Positions 25,899 through 33,925 of a stretch of DNA of 40,158 nucleotides are shown one piece after another (positions within the stretch are counted from its first letter, which is position 1; each line of letters opens with the position of its first letter). The translations under genes were made by a program, and so were the position numbers. This DNA comes from Clostridiales bacterium (GTDB lineage: Bacteria; Bacillota; Clostridia; Lachnospirales; Lachnospiraceae): NCBI GenBank assembly GCA_012523775.1, contig JAAYTK010000047.1:1-40158 (forward strand), in the 5' to 3' direction. Below the pieces are notes generated by a model. The model worked only from the letters and a program-made list of their open reading frames with translations, ran no database searches and was not told where the DNA came from.

Positions 25899-25955
25899 AA
25901 AGAAGAGCGTTGTCTATCCCCTGATATAACGGATAAGACAACTCTCTTCTTCTAT
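25899..25955. terminator. Bidirectional terminator between MerR-like and ferredoxin genes
   Basis: A long stem (AGAAGAGCGTTGTCTATCC at 25901-25919 with GGATAAGACAACTCTCTTCT at 25931-25950, minor mismatches) is flanked by A-runs on the left and a T-rich segment on the right. It serves convergent genes on both strands. Confidence 0.8.
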
Positions 25956-25999
25956 AAATTACATTTAAATAATCTGCTTTCATACAGTATGTATGGTTA

Positions 26000-26167
26000 T
26001 TAGCCCGAAATTGAACCGGTAGGACAAACATCTACACACGCCGCACAATCGATGCATGTATCAGGATCAATTTCGTACTTAGTAGCACCTTCTGAGATTG
26101 AGCCGGTAGGGCACTCATCAGCACAAGCACCACAGCTGATGCATTCGTCATTAATGGTGTAAGCCAT
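26000..26167 (-). CDS. 2[4Fe-4S] clostridial-type ferredoxin
   Basis: This 55-residue low-potential electron carrier is encoded on the minus strand. It has two complete CxxCxxCxxxCP motifs: CISCGACADECP (residues 9-20) and CIDCAACVDVCP (37-48), each followed by TGSIS. It is almost the same length as clostridial ferredoxin. The start ATG at 26167 is preceded by AAGGAGG. It could serve pyruvate:ferredoxin oxidoreductase or hydrogenase. It has its own promoter, divergent from the DUF1858 gene. Confidence 0.95.
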   Translation of the reverse strand: MAYTINDECISCGACADECPTGSISEGATKYEIDPDTCIDCAACVDVCPTGSISG

Positions 26168-26202
26168 AGTTCAGAACCTCCTTCGTATTAACAATCTATA
26201 TT

Positions 26203-26231
26203 ATTTTAATATAGGAATATAAAATATGCAA
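26203..26231 (-). promoter_or_regulatory. Probable promoter of the ferredoxin gene
   Basis: On the minus strand, TTGCAT (26231-26226), 17-bp spacer, TAAAAT (26208-26203). Confidence 0.55.
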
Positions 26232-26244
26232 GTGCAAAACATTC

Positions 26245-26273
26245 TTGACGTGACAGTTTGAATAGAATATAAT
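26245..26273 (+). promoter_or_regulatory. Strong promoter of the DUF1858 gene
   Basis: TTGACG (26245-26250), 17-bp spacer, perfect TATAAT (26268-26273). It lies about 15 bp from the divergent ferredoxin promoter. Confidence 0.85.
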
Positions 26274-26350
26274 GTTGCCTAGGCTACGAAACTATAGCCG
26301 GATACAGTATATAATTGCTATATAAGCAAAAGCTAAGGAGGTATATTAAT

Positions 26351-26551
26351 ATGGCTACGATTACCAAAGACATGACGATTGCACAGGCAATTGCCATGGA
26401 TCAGAATATTATTCCCGTATTACTCGAAATTGGAATGCACTGCTTGGGATGTCCTTCCGCACAGGGTGAGACATTGGAAGAAGCAGCTATGGTACATGGG
26501 TTGGATCCAGACGACCTAATGGACAGAATTTATGCTCAGATTGGCGAGTAA
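26351..26551 (+). CDS. DUF1858 domain protein
   Basis: This 66-residue cytoplasmic protein consists of a single DUF1858 domain. The conserved GMHCLGCPSAQGETLEEAA segment (about 28-46) has the CxxC pair of the family, which also occurs at the N terminus of ScdA/YtfE-type iron-sulphur repair proteins and beside hybrid-cluster proteins. A redox or metal role is inferred from that pair, but no function is established. The ATG at 26351 follows CTAAGGAGGT; the longer TTG reading from 26315 lacks an SD. It is monocistronic, between its promoter and the terminator at 26566. Confidence 0.88.
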   Translation: MATITKDMTIAQAIAMDQNIIPVLLEIGMHCLGCPSAQGETLEEAAMVHGLDPDDLMDRIYAQIGE

Positions 26552-26565
26552 GTAAGCAAATCAAT

Positions 26566-26606
26566 AGGGTCTGTTTCATTTATTATGAAACAGACCCTTG
26601 TTGTTT
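26566..26606 (+). terminator. Terminator after the DUF1858 gene
   Basis: A 14-bp perfect stem AGGGTCTGTTTCAT (26566-26579) / ATGAAACAGACCCT (26585-26598), 5-nt loop, followed by TGTTGTTT. Confidence 0.85.
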
Positions 26607-26626
26607 AGAAACATTAGGTTTCGTTT

Positions 26627-27379
26627 TTACATGACAGACAAGATTTGTAGAGCTTGATCCTTAACAATAACATCATAGTGTTCGTCGAAGTAAACCTGTG
26701 TTGCATAAGTGGAACGTTCCGGTTTACCGTATTCGGAAATAATATTACTGATTTTATTGAATTCCTCCGGCGTATGCTTTGAGATACTAATGACTAAGTA
26801 ATAGGTAGATGTTACCGGGTCCTTATATAATGTATTGCTTCCGTTATAAATCCCAAGCAGTATACCTGCTAATGCAGTAACCTCGCTAAGGGAACGGAAA
26901 GAAAAGACCTTGGTCAGGTTGACAGGTATCTTAACTATCGACTTGTCATCAGCACTGGAATCAGAGATTTCAATTTCCTTTGAATTGTCATCTATATCAT
27001 CTGAAAAGTCATCAAAGTGTTCAAATGTATTAATTACTTCATCCGCATAAGCGTCGTCATCATCAGATTTATCAGATAAATCATGGGTACTGAAGGAGGA
27101 AAATTTAGAGAAACGGGTATCCAGTTCGTCAGGATCCTCCACCTTTGTTATAACAAGTATCAAGCATTCTGTTGATACAGGAATAGCTTCAATCATTAAC
27201 GGAATATCATCTACTTCAAAACCAAACTCATAAAAGGCCTGCTGAATCATATCTCGGAACAATGCTTTGGCTTTCTCTGTACCATAGGCCAGTTCACTGA
27301 TTTTTAGTTCTCTGTCTATCAAGTCACTCTTGTTCAAGGTACATCTAATCTGGTTGTCACTTATTTTTTCTATCTTCAT
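26627..27379 (-). CDS. mecA: MecA-type adaptor protein for ClpC
   Basis: This 250-residue adaptor targets proteins such as competence factors to the ClpCP protease. The N-terminal substrate-binding domain starts MKIEKISDNQIRCTLNKSDL (residues 1-90), followed by a highly acidic linker (about 95-155, runs of Asp/Glu/Ser) and a C-terminal ClpC-binding domain (FSFRSLSEVTALAGIL, about 165-250). It is slightly longer than B. subtilis MecA (218) because of the linker. The ATG at 27379 is used; an in-frame GTG at 27388 overlaps the SD AAAGGGG. It is divergent from the kinase gene. Confidence 0.92.
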   Translation of the reverse strand: MKIEKISDNQIRCTLNKSDLIDRELKISELAYGTEKAKALFRDMIQQAFYEFGFEVDDIPLMIEAIPVSTECLILVITKVEDPDELDTRFSKFSSFSTHDLSDKSDDDDAYADEVINTFEHFDDFSDDIDDNSKEIEISDSSADDKSIVKIPVNLTKVFSFRSLSEVTALAGILLGIYNGSNTLYKDPVTSTYYLVISISKHTPEEFNKISNIISEYGKPERSTYATQVYFDEHYDVIVKDQALQILSVM

Positions 27380-27453
27380 AGAGTACACCCCTTTCTGAAA
27401 TAACAGGAACTGATCTCTTAGTTACAACTAAAATCAACCATTGGTGTAAAAAG

Positions 27454-27482
27454 AGTATAAGTTAAAAAGGAAGTAAAGTCAA
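27454..27482 (-). promoter_or_regulatory. Promoter of mecA
   Basis: On the minus strand, TTGACT (27482-27477), 17-bp spacer, TATACT (27459-27454). The leader holds the palindrome TTAGTT-AC-AACTAA (27418-27431), similar in half-site to the GntR operator. Confidence 0.75.
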
Positions 27483-27604
27483 TACGCCAAGTTATGAAAT
27501 TTGTGTTAATAAAACATTCAAAGTAAACATAAAATTTGTACTTGGTGTAGTCAAATTGTATATTAAACTGAAAAAAATTTGTTGTTTTGTATACTCAAAA
27601 GAGC

Positions 27605-27633
27605 TTGAAAAACTTACATAATTTGGGTATAAT
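27605..27633 (+). promoter_or_regulatory. Promoter of the Ser/Thr kinase operon
   Basis: TTGAAA (27605-27610), 17-bp spacer, TATAAT (27628-27633), about 40 bp before the SD of the kinase gene. Together with the mecA promoter it fills the 300-bp divergent intergenic region; nothing else was recognised there. Confidence 0.85.
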
Positions 27634-27680
27634 AAGGTCGGATGGTCCATTATTATAGTTTGCTGATAGGAAAGGAGTGT

Positions 27681-29036
27681 ATGCCACAGGAAATATGGTT
27701 TGACAAATACCGCATCATTAAACTTCTTGGCCAAGGAGGCACCGCTGAGGTTTATCTGGCAGAACATATCAAATTAAATTCACTTCGTGCTATAAAACAT
27801 ATCTCCAAACATCATCCCTTATACAAGCTACAGCTTAAGGAAGCACATATTCTTAAAGACTTAAAGCATCCATGTATTCCTATAGTTTATGATATTGAAG
27901 AAGATGAAGATGGTTCCTATATTATTGAACAATATCTTGAAGGAATAACCCTTAAAGAGTATGTTTCTGAAAGAAATCATCTCAGTGAAGATATCATAAT
28001 TCATTTCGCTATTCAGCTCTGTAATTTAATCAGATTTCTCCATAGTGTAAACAGACCGGTGTTATATCTTGATCTGAAGCCTGAAAATATTATAGTGACC
28101 GACAGGACGATTAAGCTTATTGACTTTGGAAGCGCTATGTTTCGGGACGAAGCAGATAAAAATGCTGAGTATTATGGTACAAGAGGATATGCTGCCCCTG
28201 AATTATATAATAATGTTATTATTGATGAAAGATGTGATGTATACGGTATTGGAATGTTAATGTATTATATGATTACGGGTAAAGCATTGAGCTCTGTCGG
28301 AGAAAAAACCGAGCATATTGATTTTAGCAATTGTTGTTCAAAAAAGCTTAAGAGAATTATCAGTCGGTGCCTAAGGTACGATCCTACACAAAGGTATGCT
28401 TCTGTATCCCGATTAGAACATCATTTATCAGCAATCATAAATAAAAAGCCATGTTTAAAGCATGGACCATCCGTTGAAATAGGAATTGCAGGAGCACAGT
28501 CCAGAATTGGCACAACTCATATGTCAATCAGACTTGGCAGCTATTTTATCCGTCAGAATATTGAGTGCATTATTATAGAGAATAATAATAGCAGATGCTT
28601 ACGGCGAATAAGGGATAGATATTATGGTCTGCACAACGAAGAGGGCATAATAACGGTGAGCGGTATACCTATGGTTGATGCAAAAGATGGACTGATGACA
28701 GATCTGTCTCAATATAATGTGGTTATCAGAGATTATGGGTGTCTGAATAAAACCAACAGAGAACTGTTTTTACAATCCGGGGTAAAGATTCTTATACTTG
28801 GGGCAAAGGATTGGGAGTTGGGTTTCTCTGAGGAAGCATTGGAATTGGTATCAGAATATAAGGATATTATCTTTCTGTTTAACTTCGTAGACGGCAAGCA
28901 ATATAGAGAGATAATAAAAAGTATGTCATTTGGTAATTGCCTTAGAATTCCCTATGAGCCCGACCCCTTCGCCGTATCAAAGGATAAAAACAGTCAGGAA
29001 TTCTTTCGGGAGTTGGCACTGCTATGTAATGAATAA
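27681..29036 (+). CDS. Ser/Thr protein kinase fused to a degenerate ParA/CpaE-like P-loop domain
   Basis: This 451-residue protein has an N-terminal Hanks-type kinase domain (about 10-255): Gly loop GQGGTAEV (17-24), Lys39 in AIKH, Glu54, catalytic loop YLDLKPEN (129-136), DFG (148-150) and APE (172-174). All catalytic residues are present, though the usual His-Arg before the Asp is Tyr-Leu (a non-RD kinase). It has no transmembrane helix or PASTA domains. The C-terminal domain (about 265-451) starts with the strand/loop GIAGAQSRIGTT, which matches the position of a ParA/MinD deviant Walker A but lacks its lysine. The start is ATG 27681 behind AAAGGAG. The next gene follows 12 bp later and has the same kind of domain. 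No target is evident. Confidence 0.85.
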   Translation: MPQEIWFDKYRIIKLLGQGGTAEVYLAEHIKLNSLRAIKHISKHHPLYKLQLKEAHILKDLKHPCIPIVYDIEEDEDGSYIIEQYLEGITLKEYVSERNHLSEDIIIHFAIQLCNLIRFLHSVNRPVLYLDLKPENIIVTDRTIKLIDFGSAMFRDEADKNAEYYGTRGYAAPELYNNVIIDERCDVYGIGMLMYYMITGKALSSVGEKTEHIDFSNCCSKKLKRIISRCLRYDPTQRYASVSRLEHHLSAIINKKPCLKHGPSVEIGIAGAQSRIGTTHMSIRLGSYFIRQNIECIIIENNNSRCLRRIRDRYYGLHNEEGIITVSGIPMVDAKDGLMTDLSQYNVVIRDYGCLNKTNRELFLQSGVKILILGAKDWELGFSEEALELVSEYKDIIFLFNFVDGKQYREIIKSMSFGNCLRIPYEPDPFAVSKDKNSQEFFRELALLCNE

Positions 29037-29048
29037 AGGAGTGATTGC

Positions 29049-29708
29049 TTGAAGAGAAAGCCAATTCTACAAAAATGGCTATCAGCAAGAGCCGGCTATG
29101 AAGGAAAGAGAACGATAGGACTAATAGGAATAAATCGAGGTGTTGGTGTAACATATACAGGTATGCTTATGGCTCATTTCTTTGGAAACGAGAATAAGAT
29201 CAGGACAGCTTATCTGGAATGTAATAACCATATGGACTTTGCCAGGCTTCAGGAGGCTTATGAATGGAGCCATGAGGATGAGAGTTCCTTTAGTCTCGAT
29301 AGAGTGACCTATTATAAGCAAGTGAGAAAGAGCTTAATTCCTGAAATTCTAAACTATGATCATGATTGCTATATTTTAGATTTTGGAACGGATTTTAATG
29401 ACTCTATGGAAGAATTTATTCGATGTGAATATAAAATTATTATTGGAGATTCTGCCATTTGGAATCAAAATAGAATGATATCATTTCTAAGATCCATAGA
29501 GAACATGAAAGGAGTTAAGCAATGGATTCATATGATCCCCTTTGCTGACAAAAGGACTATAGGCGGCATGAGGAAAGAGGCAGACAGATTCTTTATCGGC
29601 ATTCCTTTTGAGCCGAATCCTACATTACTATCAAAAGAGACCCATAAAATATTCAGTCATATGTTTAAGTCTAATCAAATACGAAGCCATACGGTGTACC
29701 ATGGATAA
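29049..29708 (+). CDS. Stand-alone degenerate ParA/CpaE-like P-loop protein
   Basis: This 219-residue cytoplasmic protein opens with a basic tail, then GLIGINRGVGVTYTGML (about residues 24-40), a P-loop-like turn in which Val replaces the usual lysine (GVGVT versus GVGKT). The later YILDFGTDFND segment (about 108-118) is in the position of Walker B, and a degenerate C-terminal part includes FEPNPTLLS, mirrored by YEPDPFAVS in the kinase fusion. The TTG start at 29049 follows AAAGGAG (29035-29041). It is co-transcribed with and resembles the C-terminal domain of the kinase protein, so the two domains may dimerise. Function unknown. Confidence 0.7.
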   Translation: MKRKPILQKWLSARAGYEGKRTIGLIGINRGVGVTYTGMLMAHFFGNENKIRTAYLECNNHMDFARLQEAYEWSHEDESSFSLDRVTYYKQVRKSLIPEILNYDHDCYILDFGTDFNDSMEEFIRCEYKIIIGDSAIWNQNRMISFLRSIENMKGVKQWIHMIPFADKRTIGGMRKEADRFFIGIPFEPNPTLLSKETHKIFSHMFKSNQIRSHTVYHG

Positions 29709-30047
29709 GTATAGCATATCACAAATACCTTCTTATCCGATATAAAGAAGATTACATGCACCTCACTAACCCATATGGTCGGTTTTTGATGAATATGTAT
29801 TAAGCTGTATTACATGTATATACCTCATGGATTACTAAGGCGTAACCGGACTTAAAAGCCCTCTATACTTTATTGGTCCAAAATTAGTAACTGCCATGTA
29901 ATCAGGTATATTATATTCTAAATTGTTTGGGGAAGCGCCTTAAGAATAATTAAGATAGATATGGATATCTTAGATTCTTAAGGCGTATATTATGCCTCTA
30001 TCATACAAATTAAGTCGAAAATTAGTAATGACGATTGTCTAAAAAAG
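29709..30047. other. Non-coding intergenic region with hairpin and partial repeats
   Basis: No credible gene was found in this stretch. It holds a large hairpin: CGCCTTAAGAAT (29936-29947) pairs with ATTCTTAAGGCG (29974-29985), and TAAGATA (29951-29957) pairs with TATCTTA (29966-29972) inside it. No T-run follows on the plus strand. AAAATTAGTAA occurs twice (about 29880 and 30019), and GATTACATG (near 29750) has an inverted copy near 29896. It may be a structured RNA, a decayed mobile repeat or a terminator remnant. Confidence 0.5.
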
Positions 30048-30056
30048 TGCTATAAT
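30048..30056 (+). promoter_or_regulatory. Extended -10 promoter for the GH18 gene
   Basis: TG-C-TATAAT (30048-30056). TTGTCT lies only 10 bp upstream, so no proper -35 is seen. Confidence 0.5.
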
Positions 30057-30118
30057 GGGATTGGAGTTTTATCGGCGAGTTATCAATAACTGCTGATAGC
30101 ATACAATTGGAGGATGAC

Positions 30119-31825
30119 ATGGATAAAAAGATAAAAATCGCAATCGTGGGTATAGCTGTCGCAGTCTTAATCTTGGTTATAGGAATAGGTGTTTATTTGG
30201 TTAAGAAAATGACACCCAGTGACGAGGTTATGCTTCTTACCGAATATTATCATGTGGAGGATTCCGAGGTAATGATTATTCTTCAGGATGAAATATATGA
30301 TAAGTCGGGAATCATGTCTGATGGAACGGTGTATATAGATTTTGATACTGCAACAAGGGAATTCAATCATAGATTATATTGGGATAAAAATGAGAATATT
30401 TTGACCTATACTACTCCAACAGAGATTATTCAAGCCGAACCGGTAAGTAACAAATATTCAGTAACTAAAAGTATGATAAAGACGGAGGCGGTTTCCGAGT
30501 ATCCCATTCTGAAGCTGTATGGGGATAAGGTATATATTGCCTTGGATTTTATAGAAAAATACTCTGATATGAGATATCGCTTTTATGTAGAGCCCAATCG
30601 TGTAGTGATTGATTATAAATGGGGAGAGTATCTGTTTACCGATGTTACCAAGACCACGCAGTTAAGGTCAGGCCCCGATATTAAGAGTCCTGTATTGGTA
30701 CAGCTTCCGGTCGGGGAAGAGCTTATGTATGTTACTAAGGAAGAAGCACCTAAGAAGGGCTTTGCCAAGGTAATGACGAAGGACGGGGTTATTGGATATG
30801 TCAGGGAGAAGCATGTAAAGACCTCATATTATAAAGAGATAAAAAGCACCTTTAAGGCTCCTGAATATACAGCACAGACCAGGGCGGATAAAATAAATCT
30901 GGTATTCCATCAGATATTTAATAAGGATGCTGCCGAGAAGCTTGAAGAATTAATCAGTCAGACTAAGGGAGTGAATGTAGTATCTCCCACATGGTTTAGT
31001 ATAGACGATGTAAATGGTACAATGACTTCTCTGGCAAGTCAGGAATATGTGGATAAGGCGAAGTCTCTCGGCTTGGAGGTATGGGCGCTGATAGATGATT
31101 TTAATCCCGAGGTAGATATGTATGAGTTGCTGTCACATACATCCCGTAGGGAGAACCTTTCCAATGGCTTAGTTGAGGCGGCAATACAATACAAAATCAA
31201 CGGAATCAATATTGATTTTGAAAAGATTCCGTCTAATGCAGGAGAACACTTTATTCAGTTCTTGCGTGAGCTTTCTGTAAAATGTAGGAATAACGGTATT
31301 GTCTTATCGGTAGATAATTATGTACCGGCTCCGTATAATAAATATTATGACAGGAAGGAACAGGGCAGTATTGTCGATTATATTATAGTTATGGCATATG
31401 ATGAATACCATGCGGGTTCGGATGTTGCCGGTCCTGTGGCGTCTATAGGATTTGTTAAGGATGCCATAAGAAACACACTGGAGGAAGTTCCTAAGGAAAA
31501 GACGATAATAGCAATCCCATTCTATTCGAGGCTATGGAAGGAGACTGAGGATGGTGATGTGACCAGTGAAAGTCTTTCTATGACTCCTGCAAGAAATGTG
31601 TTCACAGACAATGGCTTGGAGCCTGAGTGGAATGATACTTATGGAAGCTATTACGGCGAATACGAAAAGGATAACGCACACTATAAAATATGGTTAGAGG
31701 ATGCCAGGTCTATAGAAGAAAAAATGAAGGTCATATACGAGGCTGATGTGGCGGGCGTAGGTGCATGGAAGCTTGGTCTGGAGAAAGAAGAAATCTGGAA
31801 TGTCATAATACGTTATATTAACTGA
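30119..31825 (+). CDS. Membrane-anchored SH3 and GH18-domain cell-wall protein
   Basis: This 568-residue envelope protein has an N-terminal transmembrane anchor (about 6-28), a copper-amine-oxidase-N-like beta-rich region (about 35-165), a bacterial SH3 domain (about 172-235, TQLRSGPDIKSPVLVQLPVGE), and a GH18 domain (about 255-568). The GH18 catalytic motif reads NGINIDFE (361-368): Asp366 and catalytic Glu368 are kept, the first two Asp positions of DxxDxDxE are Asn. MAYDEYH follows further on. Similar SH3/LysM-GH18 proteins (YaaH, SleL) act on spore or vegetative peptidoglycan. ATG 30119 follows TTGGAGG. Activity is probable but not certain because of the Asn substitutions. Confidence 0.85.
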   Translation: MDKKIKIAIVGIAVAVLILVIGIGVYLVKKMTPSDEVMLLTEYYHVEDSEVMIILQDEIYDKSGIMSDGTVYIDFDTATREFNHRLYWDKNENILTYTTPTEIIQAEPVSNKYSVTKSMIKTEAVSEYPILKLYGDKVYIALDFIEKYSDMRYRFYVEPNRVVIDYKWGEYLFTDVTKTTQLRSGPDIKSPVLVQLPVGEELMYVTKEEAPKKGFAKVMTKDGVIGYVREKHVKTSYYKEIKSTFKAPEYTAQTRADKINLVFHQIFNKDAAEKLEELISQTKGVNVVSPTWFSIDDVNGTMTSLASQEYVDKAKSLGLEVWALIDDFNPEVDMYELLSHTSRRENLSNGLVEAAIQYKINGINIDFEKIPSNAGEHFIQFLRELSVKCRNNGIVLSVDNYVPAPYNKYYDRKEQGSIVDYIIVMAYDEYHAGSDVAGPVASIGFVKDAIRNTLEEVPKEKTIIAIPFYSRLWKETEDGDVTSESLSMTPARNVFTDNGLEPEWNDTYGSYYGEYEKDNAHYKIWLEDARSIEEKMKVIYEADVAGVGAWKLGLEKEEIWNVIIRYIN

Positions 31826-31872
31826 GTATATAATGAGTATATAAGTATTTATCAATAATCAAAACATTAGGG

Positions 31873-31911
31873 ATGACTGCTGTTATGGCTTTATAGCTTA
31901 ACTGCAGTCAT
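31873..31911 (+). terminator. Stem-loop, possible terminator after the GH18 gene
   Basis: ATGACTGC (31873-31880) pairs with GCAGTCAT (31904-31911), and inner TTATGGCT/AGCTTAA can add pairs. AATTTATCC follows, so the T-run is weak. Confidence 0.5.
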
Positions 31912-32043
31912 AATTTATCCGTACCAGATTCTCTGTATGACAAGCTTAATGGTATATATACTTGGGGCATATATATAAGAATAGAATAGGTGGCCCGATT
32001 TTCTCATAAGATATATGGAAATCTGTATGGGAAGTAAGGCAAT

Positions 32044-32763
32044 ATGAAGAGAAAATATTTTAGTATCATTTTTTTGATTCTACTGGTCATTGCAAGAGCT
32101 CTAAGTTCCGAGCAATCCGTTAAGGTGATGAGAAATTTATTTGCAGAGGGTAATACCAATGAGAAAAAAGCAGGCATAACCATAGTGATTGATCCCGGGC
32201 ATGGGGGCAGAGATCCCGGGAAAGTAGGCGTCAATAATGCATTAGAGAAGGATATTAATCTGGCAGTCGCTCTGCGTCTGAAAAATCTTTTGGAACAAAA
32301 TGATATTAAAGTGATAATGACGAGAACAGAGGATGAGGGCTTATATTCAGAATCGGACTCTAATAAAAAAAGAGCAGATCTTAACAACAGAATAGAAATA
32401 ATTAATTCAAGCGATGTATTGATTGCGGTCAGCATACATCAGAACAGCTTTAGTCAGGAATACGTTAAGGGAGCACAGGTCTTTTATCATGCTCAGTCAG
32501 AGCAGGGAAGAATACTAGCCGAAACCATACAGGAGCAGCTTAAAGAAACCATTAAGGACGGAAACCACAGAAAGGCAAAGTCAAATAGCAGCTATTATAT
32601 GCTAAAGCATACAGACCGCCCTTTAGTAATTGTTGAATGCGGTTATTTAAGCAATTACACAGAGGCAAATCTTCTAACTGATGAAGAGTATCAGGAGAAA
32701 ATGGCATGGGCAATTCATTTGGGCATAATGAAGTATTTGAACCAGAGTGTGGATAAAAATTGA
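32044..32763 (+). CDS. cwlD: N-acetylmuramoyl-L-alanine amidase, CwlD-like
   Basis: This 239-residue zinc amidase (Amidase_3) has an N-terminal signal-anchor (about 5-20) and a catalytic domain with IVIDPGHGGRDPG (His53), Glu68 (ALEKD), His132 (SIHQNSF) and catalytic Glu198 (VECGYLSN). B. subtilis CwlD has the same length (237) and start-proximal anchor. CwlD removes peptide side chains to make muramic-delta-lactam in spore cortex, needed for germination. The SD is weak (GTAAGG), suggesting modest translation. It is next to the GH18 gene, and both point to spore or cell-wall remodelling. A different vegetative amidase cannot be excluded. Confidence 0.82.
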   Translation: MKRKYFSIIFLILLVIARALSSEQSVKVMRNLFAEGNTNEKKAGITIVIDPGHGGRDPGKVGVNNALEKDINLAVALRLKNLLEQNDIKVIMTRTEDEGLYSESDSNKKRADLNNRIEIINSSDVLIAVSIHQNSFSQEYVKGAQVFYHAQSEQGRILAETIQEQLKETIKDGNHRKAKSNSSYYMLKHTDRPLVIVECGYLSNYTEANLLTDEEYQEKMAWAIHLGIMKYLNQSVDKN

Positions 32764-32769
32764 TATACA

Positions 32770-32778
32770 TGATATAAT
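32770..32778 (+). promoter_or_regulatory. Extended -10 promoter for the TsaC/Sua5 operon
   Basis: TG-A-TATAAT (32770-32778) seven bases after the cwlD stop; no clear -35. Confidence 0.45.
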
Positions 32779-32841
32779 CGCAGTTAAGCAGATAAAAATC
32801 CACTTAGGATTTTCCTTTAGATAATAGGAGAACACAATAGA

Positions 32842-33918
32842 ATGAACACAATCATTATACAAGCAGATAACGGCACATTAAAGGAAGATGATATAAAAAC
32901 TGCCGTCAGCATATTAAAGAACGGAGGCTTAGTCGCATTTCCCACCGAGACAGTATATGGCCTAGGTGCGGATGCCCTAAATCCCAAAGCATCTGAAAAA
33001 ATTTATAAGGCAAAAGGAAGACCGTCAGATAATCCACTGATAGTCCATATATCGGACATTAAGAATATTGAGCAAATTGCAAGAGATGTTTCTATGAAGG
33101 CATATGAGTTGGCTAAGGTTTTTTGGCCGGGTCCCTTGACTATGATACTCAATAAGAAGGACATCGTGCCCTATAGTACAACAGGGGGGCTCGATACGGT
33201 GGCGATTAGACTTCCGGCAAATAAAATTGCAAAGGATATAATATCCCGTTTTGGAGGATATGTTGCTGCACCGAGCGCAAATGTCTCCGGAAAACCAAGT
33301 CCAACGAAAGCAGAGCATGTTATAGAAGATTTAATGGGTAAGGTGGATATGATTATTGACGGAGGAAAATCCACTTTAGGGTTAGAATCGACCATAATTG
33401 ATTTGACCTCAACAATTCCAATGATATTGAGACCGGGCTGTATCACTAAGACGATGCTGGAAAATGTCATAGGTGATGTCCGATATGATAAGGCTATTCT
33501 TGAAAATCATGATGATAAGGACGTAATTCCCAAAGCACCGGGGATGAAATATCGTCATTATGCTCCCGAGGGTTGCTTGACAATATATGAAGGAGATATG
33601 CTTCCCGTGGCGGAAGCTATCAATAAAAAGGCAATGGAATATACCCTGGAAGGTAGAAGTGTAGGTATAATTGCTACGGAGGAGACAAAGAACCTGTATA
33701 AGCATGGAGATATAAAAAGTATCGGTTCAAGAAAGGATGAGGATTCCATAGCGGCAGGACTTTATTCAGTATTAAGATATTTTGATAATGTTCATACAGA
33801 ATATATATTTTCTGAAAGCTTTGTTAATGGAGATTTAGGACAGGCTATTATGAACCGGTTATTAAAGGCAGCAGGCTACAGGGTTGTTAAGGTAGACAAA
33901 GACATGCAAGGAGGTTAA
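32842..33918 (+). CDS. tsaC: Threonylcarbamoyl-AMP synthase (Sua5/YwlC)
   Basis: This 358-residue protein makes L-threonylcarbamoyl-AMP for the t6A37 modification of ANN-decoding tRNAs. The YrdC domain (about 10-205) has KGRPSDNPLIVH and SANVSGKPSPT, and the Sua5 domain follows (about 245-355). This long form is typical of Firmicutes YwlC (346). The SD is TAGGAG. It is followed by ywlE and rpiB with short spacers, matching the ywlC-ywlE-ywlF cluster of B. subtilis. Confidence 0.94.
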   Translation: MNTIIIQADNGTLKEDDIKTAVSILKNGGLVAFPTETVYGLGADALNPKASEKIYKAKGRPSDNPLIVHISDIKNIEQIARDVSMKAYELAKVFWPGPLTMILNKKDIVPYSTTGGLDTVAIRLPANKIAKDIISRFGGYVAAPSANVSGKPSPTKAEHVIEDLMGKVDMIIDGGKSTLGLESTIIDLTSTIPMILRPGCITKTMLENVIGDVRYDKAILENHDDKDVIPKAPGMKYRHYAPEGCLTIYEGDMLPVAEAINKKAMEYTLEGRSVGIIATEETKNLYKHGDIKSIGSRKDEDSIAAGLYSVLRYFDNVHTEYIFSESFVNGDLGQAIMNRLLKAAGYRVVKVDKDMQGG

Positions 33919-33925
33919 AGACAAA

